Positions 1 to 8,076 of a DNA stretch of 64,000 nucleotides are shown one piece after another. Numbering within the stretch: the first letter of the stretch is position 1; the number at the start of each line of letters is the position of its first letter. The translations under genes and the position numbers were made by a program. This stretch comes from an uncultured Paracoccaceae bacterium (GTDB taxonomy: Bacteria > Pseudomonadota > Alphaproteobacteria > Rhodobacterales > Rhodobacteraceae), in NCBI GenBank assembly GCA_947500005.1, contig CANMQJ010000004.1, positions 214,442 to 278,441 of the forward strand. The letters run 5' to 3'. The notes below the pieces were generated by a model. The model did not search any database. It worked only from the letters and a program-made list of their open reading frames with translations, and was not told where the DNA came from.

Positions 1-573
1 CGGGATGCAAGGCGCCGTACGGCTGAGCAGATGGGGGCGGAGGCCCGGATATCCGGCGGCAAAGGGGGCCTCGCCCGCCTCGGCCAGCGGCAAGGTTCCG
101 ACCTCCCGGCCCAGGGGTTCAGCCAGTTCCAAAAGCGCCCAGTCCTGTTCGATGCGCGTGTCGAAGAGGCCCGTTCGCCCCTGCCCCGACCCCATGCGAT
201 AGCCTGTGACGTCCGAAACGGCGACGGCACGGCCCCGCTGGTAGCCCGCGGCGAAGCGCAGGCTTTCGGGCGGGATCCAGCGTTTGCGTGGCGCGTTCCA
301 CAGGCAATGCGCGGCGGTCAGGACCAGACGTTCGCCGATCAGGACGCCGGTGCAATGCGACCGTATATCGATGCTGGCGAAATTGACCCGCCCGATCGCG
401 CTCCAGGGGCGTTGCGCTGCATCGAGGGGCTCGCGGTCCCGGATCGCCTGGCAACCAGAGTCGCGTTCGGCGCCCAATCCGCAGATGTCATCCCAGGCCG
501 GTGTCAGAAGAGGCTGCCCCGCTGCCCAGCCTGACAGCAGGCCCCAGAACATGAGGGCAAGCGCCCATCGCAT
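1..573 (-). CDS. Trypsin-like serine protease, partial (C-terminus outside window)
   Basis: The reading frame starts at the ATG at 573 and stays open to the window edge, giving 191 residues. A hydrophobic N-terminus of about 18 residues ending near WAAG looks like a signal peptide, so the product is probably periplasmic or secreted. The S1 (chymotrypsin) fold is recognised from GVLIGERLVLTAAHC, with catalytic His at residue 89, and from QDWALLEL, with catalytic Asp at 144. The serine motif GDSGG would lie beyond the window. The start codon overlaps the phaR stop (TGATG), which suggests translational coupling, but no functional link to PHA metabolism is evident. Substrate unknown. Confidence 0.82.
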   Translation of the reverse strand, partial: MRWALALMFWGLLSGWAAGQPLLTPAWDDICGLGAERDSGCQAIRDREPLDAAQRPWSAIGRVNFASIDIRSHCTGVLIGERLVLTAAHCLWNAPRKRWIPPESLRFAAGYQRGRAVAVSDVTGYRMGSGQGRTGLFDTRIEQDWALLELAEPLGREVGTLPLAEAGEAPFAAGYPGLRPHLLSRTAPCIP

Positions 574-1133
574 CAGCTCAGCTTGGAGAGTTTCTCTTGC
601 AGGTCGGCAAGCTGCTTCTTGATCGTGTCGAGATCCTCGGCCGTGTCGCCGTCCTTGTCACCGTCCCGTTCGCGGTCGGGGCCGGACCAATTCCCGGACA
701 GCCCGCCGGTCATCGCCTTGAGGAAGGCCCGTTGCTGCGCCTGCATCGCCTCGAAGCCCGGCATCTGCGACATCGGGTTCATGGCACTCATGTTCTCCAT
801 CATCTTCGACTGGCTCTCGCGCAGCATCTCGAAGGAGCCTTGCAGGAATTGCGGCATCATGCCCCCGCCCGGCAGCATGTAGCTGCGGACCAGGTCGTTG
901 AGCACGTTCACCGGCAGAACGTTCTCGCCCCGGCTTTCATGTTCGGCAATGATTTGAAGAAGATATTGCCGGGTCAGATCGTCGCCGGTCTTGAGATCGA
1001 CGATCTTCACCTCGCGCCCGCCGCGGATGAAGCCGGCGATGTCTTCCAGCGTGACATAGTCGCTGGTTTCCGTGTTGTAGAGCCGGCGGCTGGCATACCG
1101 TTTGATGAGCAGCGGTTTTTCGGTTTCGGCCAC
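573..1133 (-). CDS. phaR: Polyhydroxyalkanoate synthesis repressor PhaR
   Basis: This 186-residue protein opens with the hallmark PhaR N-terminal DNA-binding domain (KRYASRRLYNTETSDYVTLE, residues about 11-30), followed by the PHB-accumulation regulatory domain (to about residue 110) and a Met/Gln-rich and charged C-terminal tail. In Paracoccus and Rhodobacter relatives PhaR represses phasin and synthase genes and is released when it binds nascent PHA granules. It lies downstream of phaP and phaC on the same strand, and a strong terminator separates it from phaP, so it probably has its own promoter. A weak TGC-GTC-GCA dyad at 1157-1165 just upstream could allow autoregulation. Confidence 0.95.
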   Translation of the reverse strand: MAETEKPLLIKRYASRRLYNTETSDYVTLEDIAGFIRGGREVKIVDLKTGDDLTRQYLLQIIAEHESRGENVLPVNVLNDLVRSYMLPGGGMMPQFLQGSFEMLRESQSKMMENMSAMNPMSQMPGFEAMQAQQRAFLKAMTGGLSGNWSGPDRERDGDKDGDTAEDLDTIKKQLADLQEKLSKLS

Positions 1134-1156
1134 CCGAAGTCCTCCCCAAGGATGAT

Positions 1157-1165
1157 GCGTCGCAG
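1157..1165. promoter_or_regulatory. Weak PhaR-like half-conserved dyad upstream of phaR
   Basis: TGC-GTC-GCA lies 24 bases before the phaR start. It matches the core of the CTGC-N3-GCAG operator found twice elsewhere in this locus, except that the leading C is an A. Autoregulation of phaR would be reasonable, but the match is short and may be chance. Confidence 0.25.
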
Positions 1166-1214
1166 CGAGCCTATGCGAGCGCAGCAGAAAAGAAAAGTCC
1201 GGTCGAGAGACACG

Positions 1215-1242
1215 AAAAAAGGGCAGGTCTTTCGACCTGCCC
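1215..1242 (-). terminator. Rho-independent terminator of phaP
   Basis: A perfect 9-bp stem (GGGCAGGTC at 1221-1229 with GACCTGCCC at 1234-1242) closes a 4-base loop. On the minus strand it is followed directly by six T residues. It lies 50 bases downstream of the phaP stop, so it should end the phaC/phaP transcript before phaR. Confidence 0.9.
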
Positions 1243-1292
1243 TGCGCGATTGCACCAAGGTTGGGAGGAGATGGTGCAGATCGGCGGTATTC

Positions 1293-1745
1293 TTACTTCG
1301 CGGCGGTGGCTGCGGTCTTCTTGGCAGCCGTGGTCACGTCGTTGGTGGCCTTTTTCACGGCGGCGGTCGCGTCCTCGGACAGATCCTTGCCGGCAGCCAT
1401 CAGCAGCTCGACAGTGTCCATCTGGACCTTCTTCGCGATCTCGGCGAATGCGGCCATGTTCTCGGCTGCCACTTCGGCTTGGGCCGATGCGAAATCGGTC
1501 ATCGCCTTGGCATAGTCGGCGGGCTCCGCCTTCGCCTTGGACATCTCGGCCATCTTCGAGATGGTTTCCTTGGTCCACTTGTTCGAGATCTCGGCCGATT
1601 TGCCGGCCGCTTCGAGCGCAACGCCCGACAGCTTCTCGTTCAGGGTCGCGGTGGTCTTGAACGCGTCTTCCATTGCCGATGTGTCGACGGGGAATGCGCC
1701 CATCATGTCCTTCATGACGGCGGTAAAGTCTTGGGTCTTTGCCAT
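1293..1745 (-). CDS. phaP: Phasin family protein (PHA granule coat)
   Basis: This 150-residue, Ala/Lys/Glu-rich, predicted all-helical protein matches the phasin family in length and composition, with long amphipathic stretches and an Ala/Lys/Thr-rich tail ending AAKKTAATAAK. Phasins coat PHA granules, limit their size and titrate PhaR. The ATG at 1745 was chosen because the sequence upstream of it is not protein-like. It sits between phaC and phaR, with a PhaR-type operator (1820-1836) in the leader and a strong terminator behind it, so it is probably the main PhaR-controlled gene. Confidence 0.92.
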   Translation of the reverse strand: MAKTQDFTAVMKDMMGAFPVDTSAMEDAFKTTATLNEKLSGVALEAAGKSAEISNKWTKETISKMAEMSKAKAEPADYAKAMTDFASAQAEVAAENMAAFAEIAKKVQMDTVELLMAAGKDLSEDATAAVKKATNDVTTAAKKTAATAAK

Positions 1746-1819
1746 GGTCCTAATCCTCGTATTCAACTGTTTGCCGGGTCCGGGCCCACCCCGTTTCCTG
1801 CGGCTTGAAAGGAATATGC

Positions 1820-1836
1820 ATGCTGCAGCGCAGCAT
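1820..1836. promoter_or_regulatory. Candidate PhaR operator upstream of phaP
   Basis: ATGCTGC-AGC-GCAGCAT is a perfect inverted repeat with 7-bp arms and a 3-bp spacer, 75 bases upstream of the phaP start. Its core CTGC-N3-GCAG is the site reported for PhaR in Paracoccus denitrificans. The same core occurs between phaC and phaZ. Confidence 0.75.
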
Positions 1837-1886
1837 TTCAAGAGATTTGTGCCGCGCCGCAGAAATTCTTTCAAGACCCTTGGCGA

Positions 1887-3692
1887 TCAACGGCTTGCCT
1901 TGGTCACCACGTAGGCGCCGGGCGCCGGGGCGATGGGCTGATGCTCCGAATCGCCCGGTTCGCGGGCCGGAATCTGCTTGCCCGCGCGCTTTTTCAGCCA
2001 CTCATCCCAGAGGGGCCACCAGGATCCCTCGTGGTAGTCGGCGCTCTTCATCCACTCCTCCGCCGGAAGTTTCAGGTCGGCGTTGGTGTAGTGACCGTAT
2101 TTCTTCTTGGTGGGCGGATTCACGATCCCCGCGATATGACCGGATTCCGAGACCACGAAGGTCTTGGAGCGCGACCCCATCTGCTGCACACCGCGATAGC
2201 AGTCCTTCCAGGCTGCGATATGGTCCGTCTCGCAGGTGATCGCCATCAGCGGCACGTCCACATCCTTGATATGCAGCCTGTGGCCCATCAGGTCGTAACC
2301 GCCCTCGACGAACTCGTTGCGCTGGCACAGGCAGCGCAGGTATTGCATCGTCATCTTGGCCGGCAGGTTCGCCCCGTCGCCATTCCAGTAGAGCAGGTCG
2401 AAGGCCGGCGGCGTCTCGCCCAGCATGTAGGAACGGATCGCCGGGCCATAGATCAGGTCGACAGACCGCAGGTAGGAAAAGGTTCGCGCCATGATGTAGG
2501 AGCGCAGCACCCCCTGCTCATTCACCTCTTCCTCGATCCCGTCGATGAAATCGTCCTGCAGGAAGGGCGTGAACTCTCCTTGGTCGCTGAAATCGGTGAG
2601 CGCGGTGAAGAAGGTCGCGGATTTCACCGACTTGTCGCCGCGCTGTTTCATGAGCGACAGCGTCAGGCTCAGCGTGGTGCCCGCAATGCAGTATCCGACG
2701 GCGTTGACCTGCTTGGTCCCGCAGATCTTCTTGACCTCGTCGATGGCGGTGAGAAAGCCGTCCTGAACGTAATCCTCCAGCCCCGTCTCGGCATAGCTCG
2801 AATCCGGATTGACCCAGCTGACCACGAAAACGGTATAGCCCTGATCGACCGCCCAGCGGATCAGGCTGTTCTGCGGCTTCAGGTCGAGAATGTAGAACTT
2901 GTTGATCCAGGGCGGAAAGATCACCAGCGGTATCTCGTGCACCGTCTCGGTGGTCGGCGCGTATTGAATCAGCTCCATCATGCGGTTGCGATAGACCACC
3001 TCGCCCGGGGTCGTGCCGATATTGCCGCCGACTTCGAAAGCGCTTTCATCGGCCAGCCGCACCACCAGCTCGCCACTATTGGCCTCCAGGTCGGCCACCA
3101 GGTTCTCCAGACCCTTGATGAGCGATTGCCCCTCGGTCTCGATCGCCTTTTCCAGCGCGTCTGGGTTCGTCGCCAGGAAATTGGTGGGCGCCATCATGTC
3201 CACGATCTGCTGCGCGAAATAGGTCAGCCGGCGCTTTTCCTTGGCGTCGATGTCGTCGACCGATTCCACCGCATGCGCGATTGCCTCGGCATTGGTCAGG
3301 TACTGGTTCTTGATGTAATTGAAATAGGGATTGTTCTCCCACATCGGGTTGGCAAAGCGGCGGTCGGCCAATTTGTCGCGCGGCTCGTCGGGGGTCTCTC
3401 CCTTGAGCATCGCCTGCTGCGCCTCGGCGAAGTTGAGGACCGTCTTGCCCCAATACTCGATCTGGTGCTCCAGCAGCCGGGCCGGATTCTGCACCGCATC
3501 CGTCCAGTAAGCCGTTGCCGCCTTGGCGAAAAGCGTCTGATCCGGCTTGTCGAGAGAGGGGTTGTGCGAGGTCTTGCTGGCCATGACCTCGATCAGGCGC
3601 TTGGAGAGGGTCTCAACCTTCTCCATGTTGTCCTTCAACCTGTCGAGATGCTCTCCGGCAGGCTCCGGGGTCTTGCCGTCACTAGTTGTCAT
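1887..3692 (-). CDS. phaC: Class I poly(3-hydroxyalkanoate) synthase
   Basis: PHA synthase of 601 residues, the usual class I length. It polymerises (R)-3-hydroxyacyl-CoA at the granule surface. The lipase-like box GYCIAG carries the nucleophile Cys335, and the other catalytic residues are visible as Asp490 (in CETDHIAAW) and His519 (in SESGHIAGIV). The N-terminal 200 residues are the helical PhaC_N domain. It is transcribed toward phaP, 141 bases away, and diverges from phaZ across a 108-bp gap that contains CTGC-type dyads. No phaA or phaB is in the window, so the monomer supply genes lie elsewhere. Confidence 0.97.
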   Translation of the reverse strand: MTTSDGKTPEPAGEHLDRLKDNMEKVETLSKRLIEVMASKTSHNPSLDKPDQTLFAKAATAYWTDAVQNPARLLEHQIEYWGKTVLNFAEAQQAMLKGETPDEPRDKLADRRFANPMWENNPYFNYIKNQYLTNAEAIAHAVESVDDIDAKEKRRLTYFAQQIVDMMAPTNFLATNPDALEKAIETEGQSLIKGLENLVADLEANSGELVVRLADESAFEVGGNIGTTPGEVVYRNRMMELIQYAPTTETVHEIPLVIFPPWINKFYILDLKPQNSLIRWAVDQGYTVFVVSWVNPDSSYAETGLEDYVQDGFLTAIDEVKKICGTKQVNAVGYCIAGTTLSLTLSLMKQRGDKSVKSATFFTALTDFSDQGEFTPFLQDDFIDGIEEEVNEQGVLRSYIMARTFSYLRSVDLIYGPAIRSYMLGETPPAFDLLYWNGDGANLPAKMTMQYLRCLCQRNEFVEGGYDLMGHRLHIKDVDVPLMAITCETDHIAAWKDCYRGVQQMGSRSKTFVVSESGHIAGIVNPPTKKKYGHYTNADLKLPAEEWMKSADYHEGSWWPLWDEWLKKRAGKQIPAREPGDSEHQPIAPAPGAYVVTKASR

Positions 3693-3714
3693 TTTAAGGA
3701 ATCCCCCCTAATCT

Positions 3715-3743
3715 TTCTGCTATGCAGAATAACGCTGCGGCAG
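3715..3743. promoter_or_regulatory. Candidate PhaR operator(s) in the phaC-phaZ divergent region
   Basis: TTCTGC-TAT-GCAGAA (3715-3729) is a perfect palindrome with the CTGC-N3-GCAG core. Six bases further, CTGC-G-GCAG (3735-3743) repeats the arms with a 1-bp spacer. Lying between divergent phaC and phaZ, a repressor bound here could control both. Confidence 0.7.
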
Positions 3744-3800
3744 TTTCGGCGCAAAGCGACCAATGCGCCGCACCCGCCAGCATGGCACAGGAGACCGCCG

Positions 3801-5087
3801 ATGCGCTACATGTTGACCTACGATCTCATGGAAAGCATGAGAAACACGAACCAATGGCTGGGCGCCTCGGCCAATTCGCTGGCCTCCTACCCTTGGTTCA
3901 GCATGGTTCCCAATCCCGTCTTCAGCTGGATGTCGGCCTGGGGCCAGGTGACCGAACGCACCTTCGAACGAATGGTGGCGAAACCAGACTGGGGCATCCG
4001 CACCTTCACCTGCGAGGATGGCAAGGACCATCTCGTGGATATCCGGACCGTGGTGGAAAAACCCTTTGGCGACCTCGTGCATTTCCATGTGAACGGGCGC
4101 GAGGAACAGGAGCGCAAGGTTCTGCTGGTCGCGCCGATGTCGGGCCACTACGCCACGTTGCTTCGCTCGACGGTGAAGTCGCTGCTGGTCAATTGCGAGG
4201 TCTATATCACCGACTGGCACAATGCGCGCGACATCCCGGTGTCCTGCGGCAAGTTTGATATCGAGGATTATACCCTCTACCTCGTGGATTTCATGCGCGA
4301 GCTGGGGCCCGACACGCATGTCGTCGCGGTCTGCCAGCCCGCACCGCTGACCCTCGCCGCCACCGCCTATCTGGCCGAACAGGACCCCGATGCACAGCCT
4401 TTGTCGCTCACGCTGATCGGCGGCCCCATCGACCCCGATGCGACGCCCACCGACGTGACCGACTTCGGTCGCCGCGTCACCATGGGCCAGCTCGAAGAGA
4501 CGATGATCCAGCGCGTGGGCTTCAAGTACAAGGGCGTAGGCCGCATGGTCTATCCCGGACTGCTGCAACTCGCCTCCTTCATGTCGATGAATGCCGACCG
4601 GCACTCCAAGGCCTTCTCGGACCAGATCCATCGCGTGATCCGGGGCGAGGCGTCGGACCATGACGCGCATAACCGCTTCTACGACGAATACCTCGCCGTT
4701 ATGGACATGACGGCCGAGTTCTACCTTTCGACGGTGGAACGCATCTTCAAGGAGCGCGAGATCGCCAAGAACGAGTTCGTCGTCAACGGTCACAAGGTCG
4801 ATATCGGCAAGATCACCAACGTGGCGGTCAAGACGGTCGAAGGCGCGAATGACGACATCTCGGCACCCGGCCAGTGCATCGCGGCGCTCGACCTCTGCAC
4901 CGGCCTTCCAAAGTCGAAGAAGGCCAGCCATGTCGAACCCGGCGCCGGCCATTACGGCATCTTCGCCGGTCGCAGCTGGCGCGACAATATCCGCCCGCTG
5001 GTGATCGACTTCATGAACGCCAACTCGACCCGGCCCAAGGGGCCGCAACCGGACAAGCAGCCCGCCAACAAGAACGCGGCGGCCTGA
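3801..5087 (+). CDS. phaZ: Intracellular PHB depolymerase (PhaZ)
   Basis: This 428-residue protein of the intracellular polyhydroxybutyrate depolymerase family mobilises stored PHA granules. As in Ralstonia PhaZa1, the nucleophile is a Cys in a lipase-box-like motif (VCQPAP, Cys178) rather than Ser. A catalytic His candidate is in EPGAGHYGIF near the C-terminus. The start at 3801 is chosen for its AGGAGA ribosome site; the sequence upstream in this frame is antisense to phaC and not protein-like. It diverges from phaC and is followed after 4 bases by a DUF6151 gene, so the two may be co-transcribed. Confidence 0.94.
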   Translation: MRYMLTYDLMESMRNTNQWLGASANSLASYPWFSMVPNPVFSWMSAWGQVTERTFERMVAKPDWGIRTFTCEDGKDHLVDIRTVVEKPFGDLVHFHVNGREEQERKVLLVAPMSGHYATLLRSTVKSLLVNCEVYITDWHNARDIPVSCGKFDIEDYTLYLVDFMRELGPDTHVVAVCQPAPLTLAATAYLAEQDPDAQPLSLTLIGGPIDPDATPTDVTDFGRRVTMGQLEETMIQRVGFKYKGVGRMVYPGLLQLASFMSMNADRHSKAFSDQIHRVIRGEASDHDAHNRFYDEYLAVMDMTAEFYLSTVERIFKEREIAKNEFVVNGHKVDIGKITNVAVKTVEGANDDISAPGQCIAALDLCTGLPKSKKASHVEPGAGHYGIFAGRSWRDNIRPLVIDFMNANSTRPKGPQPDKQPANKNAAA

Positions 5088-5091
5088 GCGG

Positions 5092-5670
5092 ATGGGCGCG
5101 GCGGAGCCACTCCGCTTCGCCTGTGACTGCGGCATATTGAGGGGAAATCTCGACGCGTCCGCCCTCCGGGGCGGATTTCGCGTTGTCTGCTATTGCCCCG
5201 ATTGCCGCGCGGCCGAGCTGTTCCTGAACAGGCCCGATCCGGCCCCCAGCCCCGTCGACCTCTTCCAGACCACCCCCGACCGTGTCCAAATCGACACCGG
5301 CACCGAATGTCTCGGCCTGTTCCGCCTCGGGCCGAAGGGGCTGTTTCGCTGGTATGCCACCTGTTGCGACGCGCCGATGTTCAACACGCTCGCCAAGGCC
5401 GGGCTGCCGTTTGTCGGCCTCCACAGCGGCCGAGTGGCCGGGGCCGAGCCCCTTGGCCCGGTGCGCGGAAAGTCCTTTGTTCCGACGCCCGGCGGCAGGC
5501 CGAAATTCGAGGGATCGGCGGCGATGACATGGGGCGCGCTCAACCGCATGGCCGCGGCGCGGCTTTCAGGCCGCTGGCGGCGGACACCCTTTTTCGACAC
5601 CTCGACCGGCGAACCCACAGTCCGGCCGCAGATATTGACCCGGCAGGAGCGCGCCGCGCTCTATCCCTGA
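5092..5670 (+). CDS. DUF6151 / GFA-like zinc-binding protein
   Basis: This 192-residue protein resembles the DUF6151 family, related to the glutathione-dependent formaldehyde-activating (GFA) fold. It shows the expected cysteine clusters: CDC at residues 11-13, CYCPDC at 33-38 and CC at 91-92, likely zinc ligands. A possible start at 5092 lies 4 bases after the phaZ stop, so it may be the second gene of a phaZ transcript. No reaction is established for the family; the phaZ link is positional only. It converges with a hydrolase gene, overlapping its end by about 10 bases. Confidence 0.75.
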   Translation: MGAAEPLRFACDCGILRGNLDASALRGGFRVVCYCPDCRAAELFLNRPDPAPSPVDLFQTTPDRVQIDTGTECLGLFRLGPKGLFRWYATCCDAPMFNTLAKAGLPFVGLHSGRVAGAEPLGPVRGKSFVPTPGGRPKFEGSAAMTWGALNRMAAARLSGRWRRTPFFDTSTGEPTVRPQILTRQERAALYP

Positions 5671-6368
5671 CGCTTCATCGCGAGCCAGTCGCGCAGGGCG
5701 GCCGTCACGGCCTCCGGCGTCTCCAGCGTCGGGATATGTCCCGCCTCCTCGATCACGTGCAGTTCGGCCCCTTCGATCAACTCGGCCATGAACCGGTGGC
5801 GCTTGAGCGGCGTAAGCCCATCATGCGCGCCGCACAGGATCAGCGTCGGCACCCGGATCTTGCGCAGCGTTCCCTGCTGGTCCGGTCGCCGCTGCAAGGC
5901 GCGCGATTGCCGCACGAAAATCTCGGGCCCCAGGTCGCGCGCCATGGTCATCACCTGTTCCAGCACCGCCACCCGGCCGGGTCCGGGGGCCAGGAATTCC
6001 GGCCGCATCGCCTGTTTCATCACCTCGTCCAGACGCCCGGCGCGCGCGCCCACGATCATCGGTTCGCGCGCGGCGGCGATCTGCGGCGTGTCGGCCAGCG
6101 CATCGGTGTCCATCAGGCAGATCCGCGTCACCCGGTCGGGCGCGCGGCGCAGGATTTCCATCGCCACGATGCCGCCCATGCTCAACCCCGCCAGCGCAAA
6201 GCGTTTGGGCAACTGGTCGAGCAGCCCGCTGGCGATCTCCTCGATCCGCTCGCCCTGCGTGATCGGCGCGATCGTCACCGCCCGCTCTCGCGAGAGATGC
6301 AGCATCTGGTGGTGAAAAAGCCGCGCATCGCACATCATGCCGGGCAGCAGGACCACGGGTTCGGTCAT
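5661..6368 (-). CDS. Alpha/beta hydrolase
   Basis: This 235-residue soluble alpha/beta hydrolase has the nucleophile elbow GLSMGG (Ser63), an acidic residue in CGAHDGLTP and a catalytic His in EAGHIPTLE. The oxyanion region is LLPGMMCD near the N-terminus. The start at 6368 (MTEPVV) fits the family alignment; no fold-like sequence precedes it. It is the last gene of a minus-strand run (8822 to 5661) with two other alpha/beta hydrolases and an M15-like protein. Substrate cannot be told from sequence; a carboxylester is likely. Confidence 0.85.
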   Translation of the reverse strand: MTEPVVLLPGMMCDARLFHHQMLHLSRERAVTIAPITQGERIEEIASGLLDQLPKRFALAGLSMGGIVAMEILRRAPDRVTRICLMDTDALADTPQIAAAREPMIVGARAGRLDEVMKQAMRPEFLAPGPGRVAVLEQVMTMARDLGPEIFVRQSRALQRRPDQQGTLRKIRVPTLILCGAHDGLTPLKRHRFMAELIEGAELHVIEEAGHIPTLETPEAVTAALRDWLAMKRQG

Positions 6369-6451
6369 GTCGAATGTCCCTCGGGGCCAAGGTAGGGGGC
6401 CGGTTTTGCGCGCAGCATGGGGGTTTTGCCTGCCCCCTGCAAGGCCCGCAC

Positions 6452-7084
6452 TCAGGGGTGGGCTATCGCGCGGAAAGGTGGGAAATCGGCGTATCTTGCC
6501 CGGCGGATCTCCGCCGTCTCGGGCGGGTCCTCTCCGGCTTTCAGCAGCGTCCCGCGCGGCGCGATGTAGCTGTCGATCCGCCGCTGCGGCACCGGCCGCC
6601 AGGCGATATTGAAGGCGCAGAGCTTCGGAAAGAACCAGATCTCGGAATAGTCCAGGTGATCGTGCATCCACCAGGCCAGATCGCGCCAGTCCCGCCCCTG
6701 CGCATGGCGATCCGCGAACCACGGAATGACGATCGAGGCGCCCGCGATCCGGTCGCCGCCACGCCCCCGGTCCCAGACATGGCATTCCAGCGGGTTGTCG
6801 TTGCGCGCGCAATTGAGCCCGTTCTCGTTGCCGAACCGGTTGAGCGCGGCCGAGCGATAGCCCGAGCGCACGGCGATCCGGCCGAAGGTCTCTTGCAACG
6901 GGTCGAGCAATGTCTCGCACAGCGCCCGGCCCGTCTCGATGGCCAGGTCGGGATCGTCGGGGATGTTCGGCAGCCCGTGGAAATTCCCGATCTCGGAATA
7001 GAGGAACTCCCGCATGTAGAAATGCCGCGACAGCCGCACGCGCCCCAGCGTCTCGAGGCTCCACATGCTGCGCGGCCGTCGCAT
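6452..7084 (-). CDS. Hypothetical protein, possibly degenerate peptidase M15-like
   Basis: 210 residues with no signal peptide. The middle (AVRSGYRSAALN, then ECHVWDRGRGGD) resembles the M15A peptidase / D-Ala-D-Ala carboxypeptidase core, in which a His and an Asp bind zinc. The usual SxHxxGxAxD spacing is not kept and the C-terminal His is not obvious, so enzymatic activity is doubtful. The start codon overlaps the stop of the upstream hydrolase (TGATG), which indicates tight coupling. The similarity call is tentative. Confidence 0.6.
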   Translation of the reverse strand: MRRPRSMWSLETLGRVRLSRHFYMREFLYSEIGNFHGLPNIPDDPDLAIETGRALCETLLDPLQETFGRIAVRSGYRSAALNRFGNENGLNCARNDNPLECHVWDRGRGGDRIAGASIVIPWFADRHAQGRDWRDLAWWMHDHLDYSEIWFFPKLCAFNIAWRPVPQRRIDSYIAPRGTLLKAGEDPPETAEIRRARYADFPPFRAIAHP

Positions 7085-8076
7085 CACCCGATTCCCTGCC
7101 GCGCCAGCCAGTCGAGGATATCCCGCACCGCCGCCCCGGTCTGTCCCGGCGAGAGGATGTCGCCGGCGATGACATGCGCCGCCGGATCGTCCCCCGGCCC
7201 CATCTCGACCCGCTGCACCTCGGCCTCGGCGCCCCAGTCGCGCGCCACCTCCAGCGTCGCATCGGCGCGCACGACACTGTCCATCTCGGCAAGCCGGAAC
7301 AGTGCGGGAACCGTCGCGCGGCTCTTGTCCAGACGGTCCACCGCGCGCACCAGCGCGGCCATCGAAACGACCGCCGACCACGGATAGGCCGTCGTCCAAT
7401 AGCGTGCCTGGCCCGCATTCGCAGGCTCGAACCCGCGCTCGGGCCCCAGCACCAGCGGCAGCAGGACCCGCGCCCCCGGCAGGGTCAGCAGCCAGGCGTT
7501 GGGATCGTTGATCCCGTAATTGGGCGAAAGCAGGACCAGGGCGGCGATGCCCTCCTGCATCCCGGGGTGAAGCGCCGCCGCCGTGGCCAGCGTGCCCCCG
7601 GTCGAGGTTGCGATCACGACCACACGCTCGCCCACCGCGCGCGCGGCCGCCAGCCCCTCGGCCATGTCAGCCACCCAGTCCGAGGCCGTGACCTCCCCCA
7701 GCGCGGCACCACCGCGCCCATGGCCCCGCAACCGCGTATAGACAAGGTTCGCGCCGAGCGCCTCGGCCACGCGGTCGGGCAACGGGCGGACCTCCTCGGA
7801 TGTCGCCGAGAACCCGTGGACATAAAGCACCGAAACCGGCGTGCGCCGCTCCTTGAACCCTTCGCGCCAGATCACCCGCTTCTCGACGCCCGGCGTGATA
7901 TCGCCATGCAGGCTCTCCACCGATTCGAAATAGACCTGCACCCCCTCGCCGAAACGGCGCGGTTCGAAGGAAGCATAGAGATCGACCCGCTCGGGCGGCG
8001 CGAGCCACCAGAGCACGCCCGTCAGAGCCAGCAGGACCAGCAGGACCCGGCCGAGGACCCGGCCAAAGCGCCTCAC
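7084..8076 (-). CDS. Membrane-anchored alpha/beta hydrolase
   Basis: This 330-residue protein has an N-terminal membrane anchor or uncleaved signal (residues about 9-26, very Leu/Val-rich), followed by a serine-hydrolase domain of the S33/Hydrolase_4 type. The HGFSATSEE segment supplies the oxyanion region, and the nucleophile elbow is ATSTGG (Ser158), a variant with Ala in place of the first Gly. Its start overlaps the upstream hydrolase stop by 4 bases, and its stop overlaps the next start, so it is embedded in an operon of hydrolases. Substrate unknown, possibly a lipid or envelope ester. Confidence 0.83.
   Translation of the reverse strand: MRRFGRVLGRVLLVLLALTGVLWWLAPPERVDLYASFEPRRFGEGVQVYFESVESLHGDITPGVEKRVIWREGFKERRTPVSVLYVHGFSATSEEVRPLPDRVAEALGANLVYTRLRGHGRGGAALGEVTASDWVADMAEGLAAARAVGERVVVIATSTGGTLATAAALHPGMQEGIAALVLLSPNYGINDPNAWLLTLPGARVLLPLVLGPERGFEPANAGQARYWTTAYPWSAVVSMAALVRAVDRLDKSRATVPALFRLAEMDSVVRADATLEVARDWGAEAEVQRVEMGPGDDPAAHVIAGDILSPGQTGAAVRDILDWLARQGIG

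Noticed and set aside
5..622. Plus-strand frames across the first 600 bases
   Set aside because: They are shadows of the trypsin-like protease frame on the minus strand, which shows catalytic His and Asp motifs.
1941..3800. Long plus-strand frame open through the antisense of phaC into phaZ
   Set aside because: It is the GC-rich shadow of phaC. PhaZ homology starts only at 3801, where a ribosome site lies.
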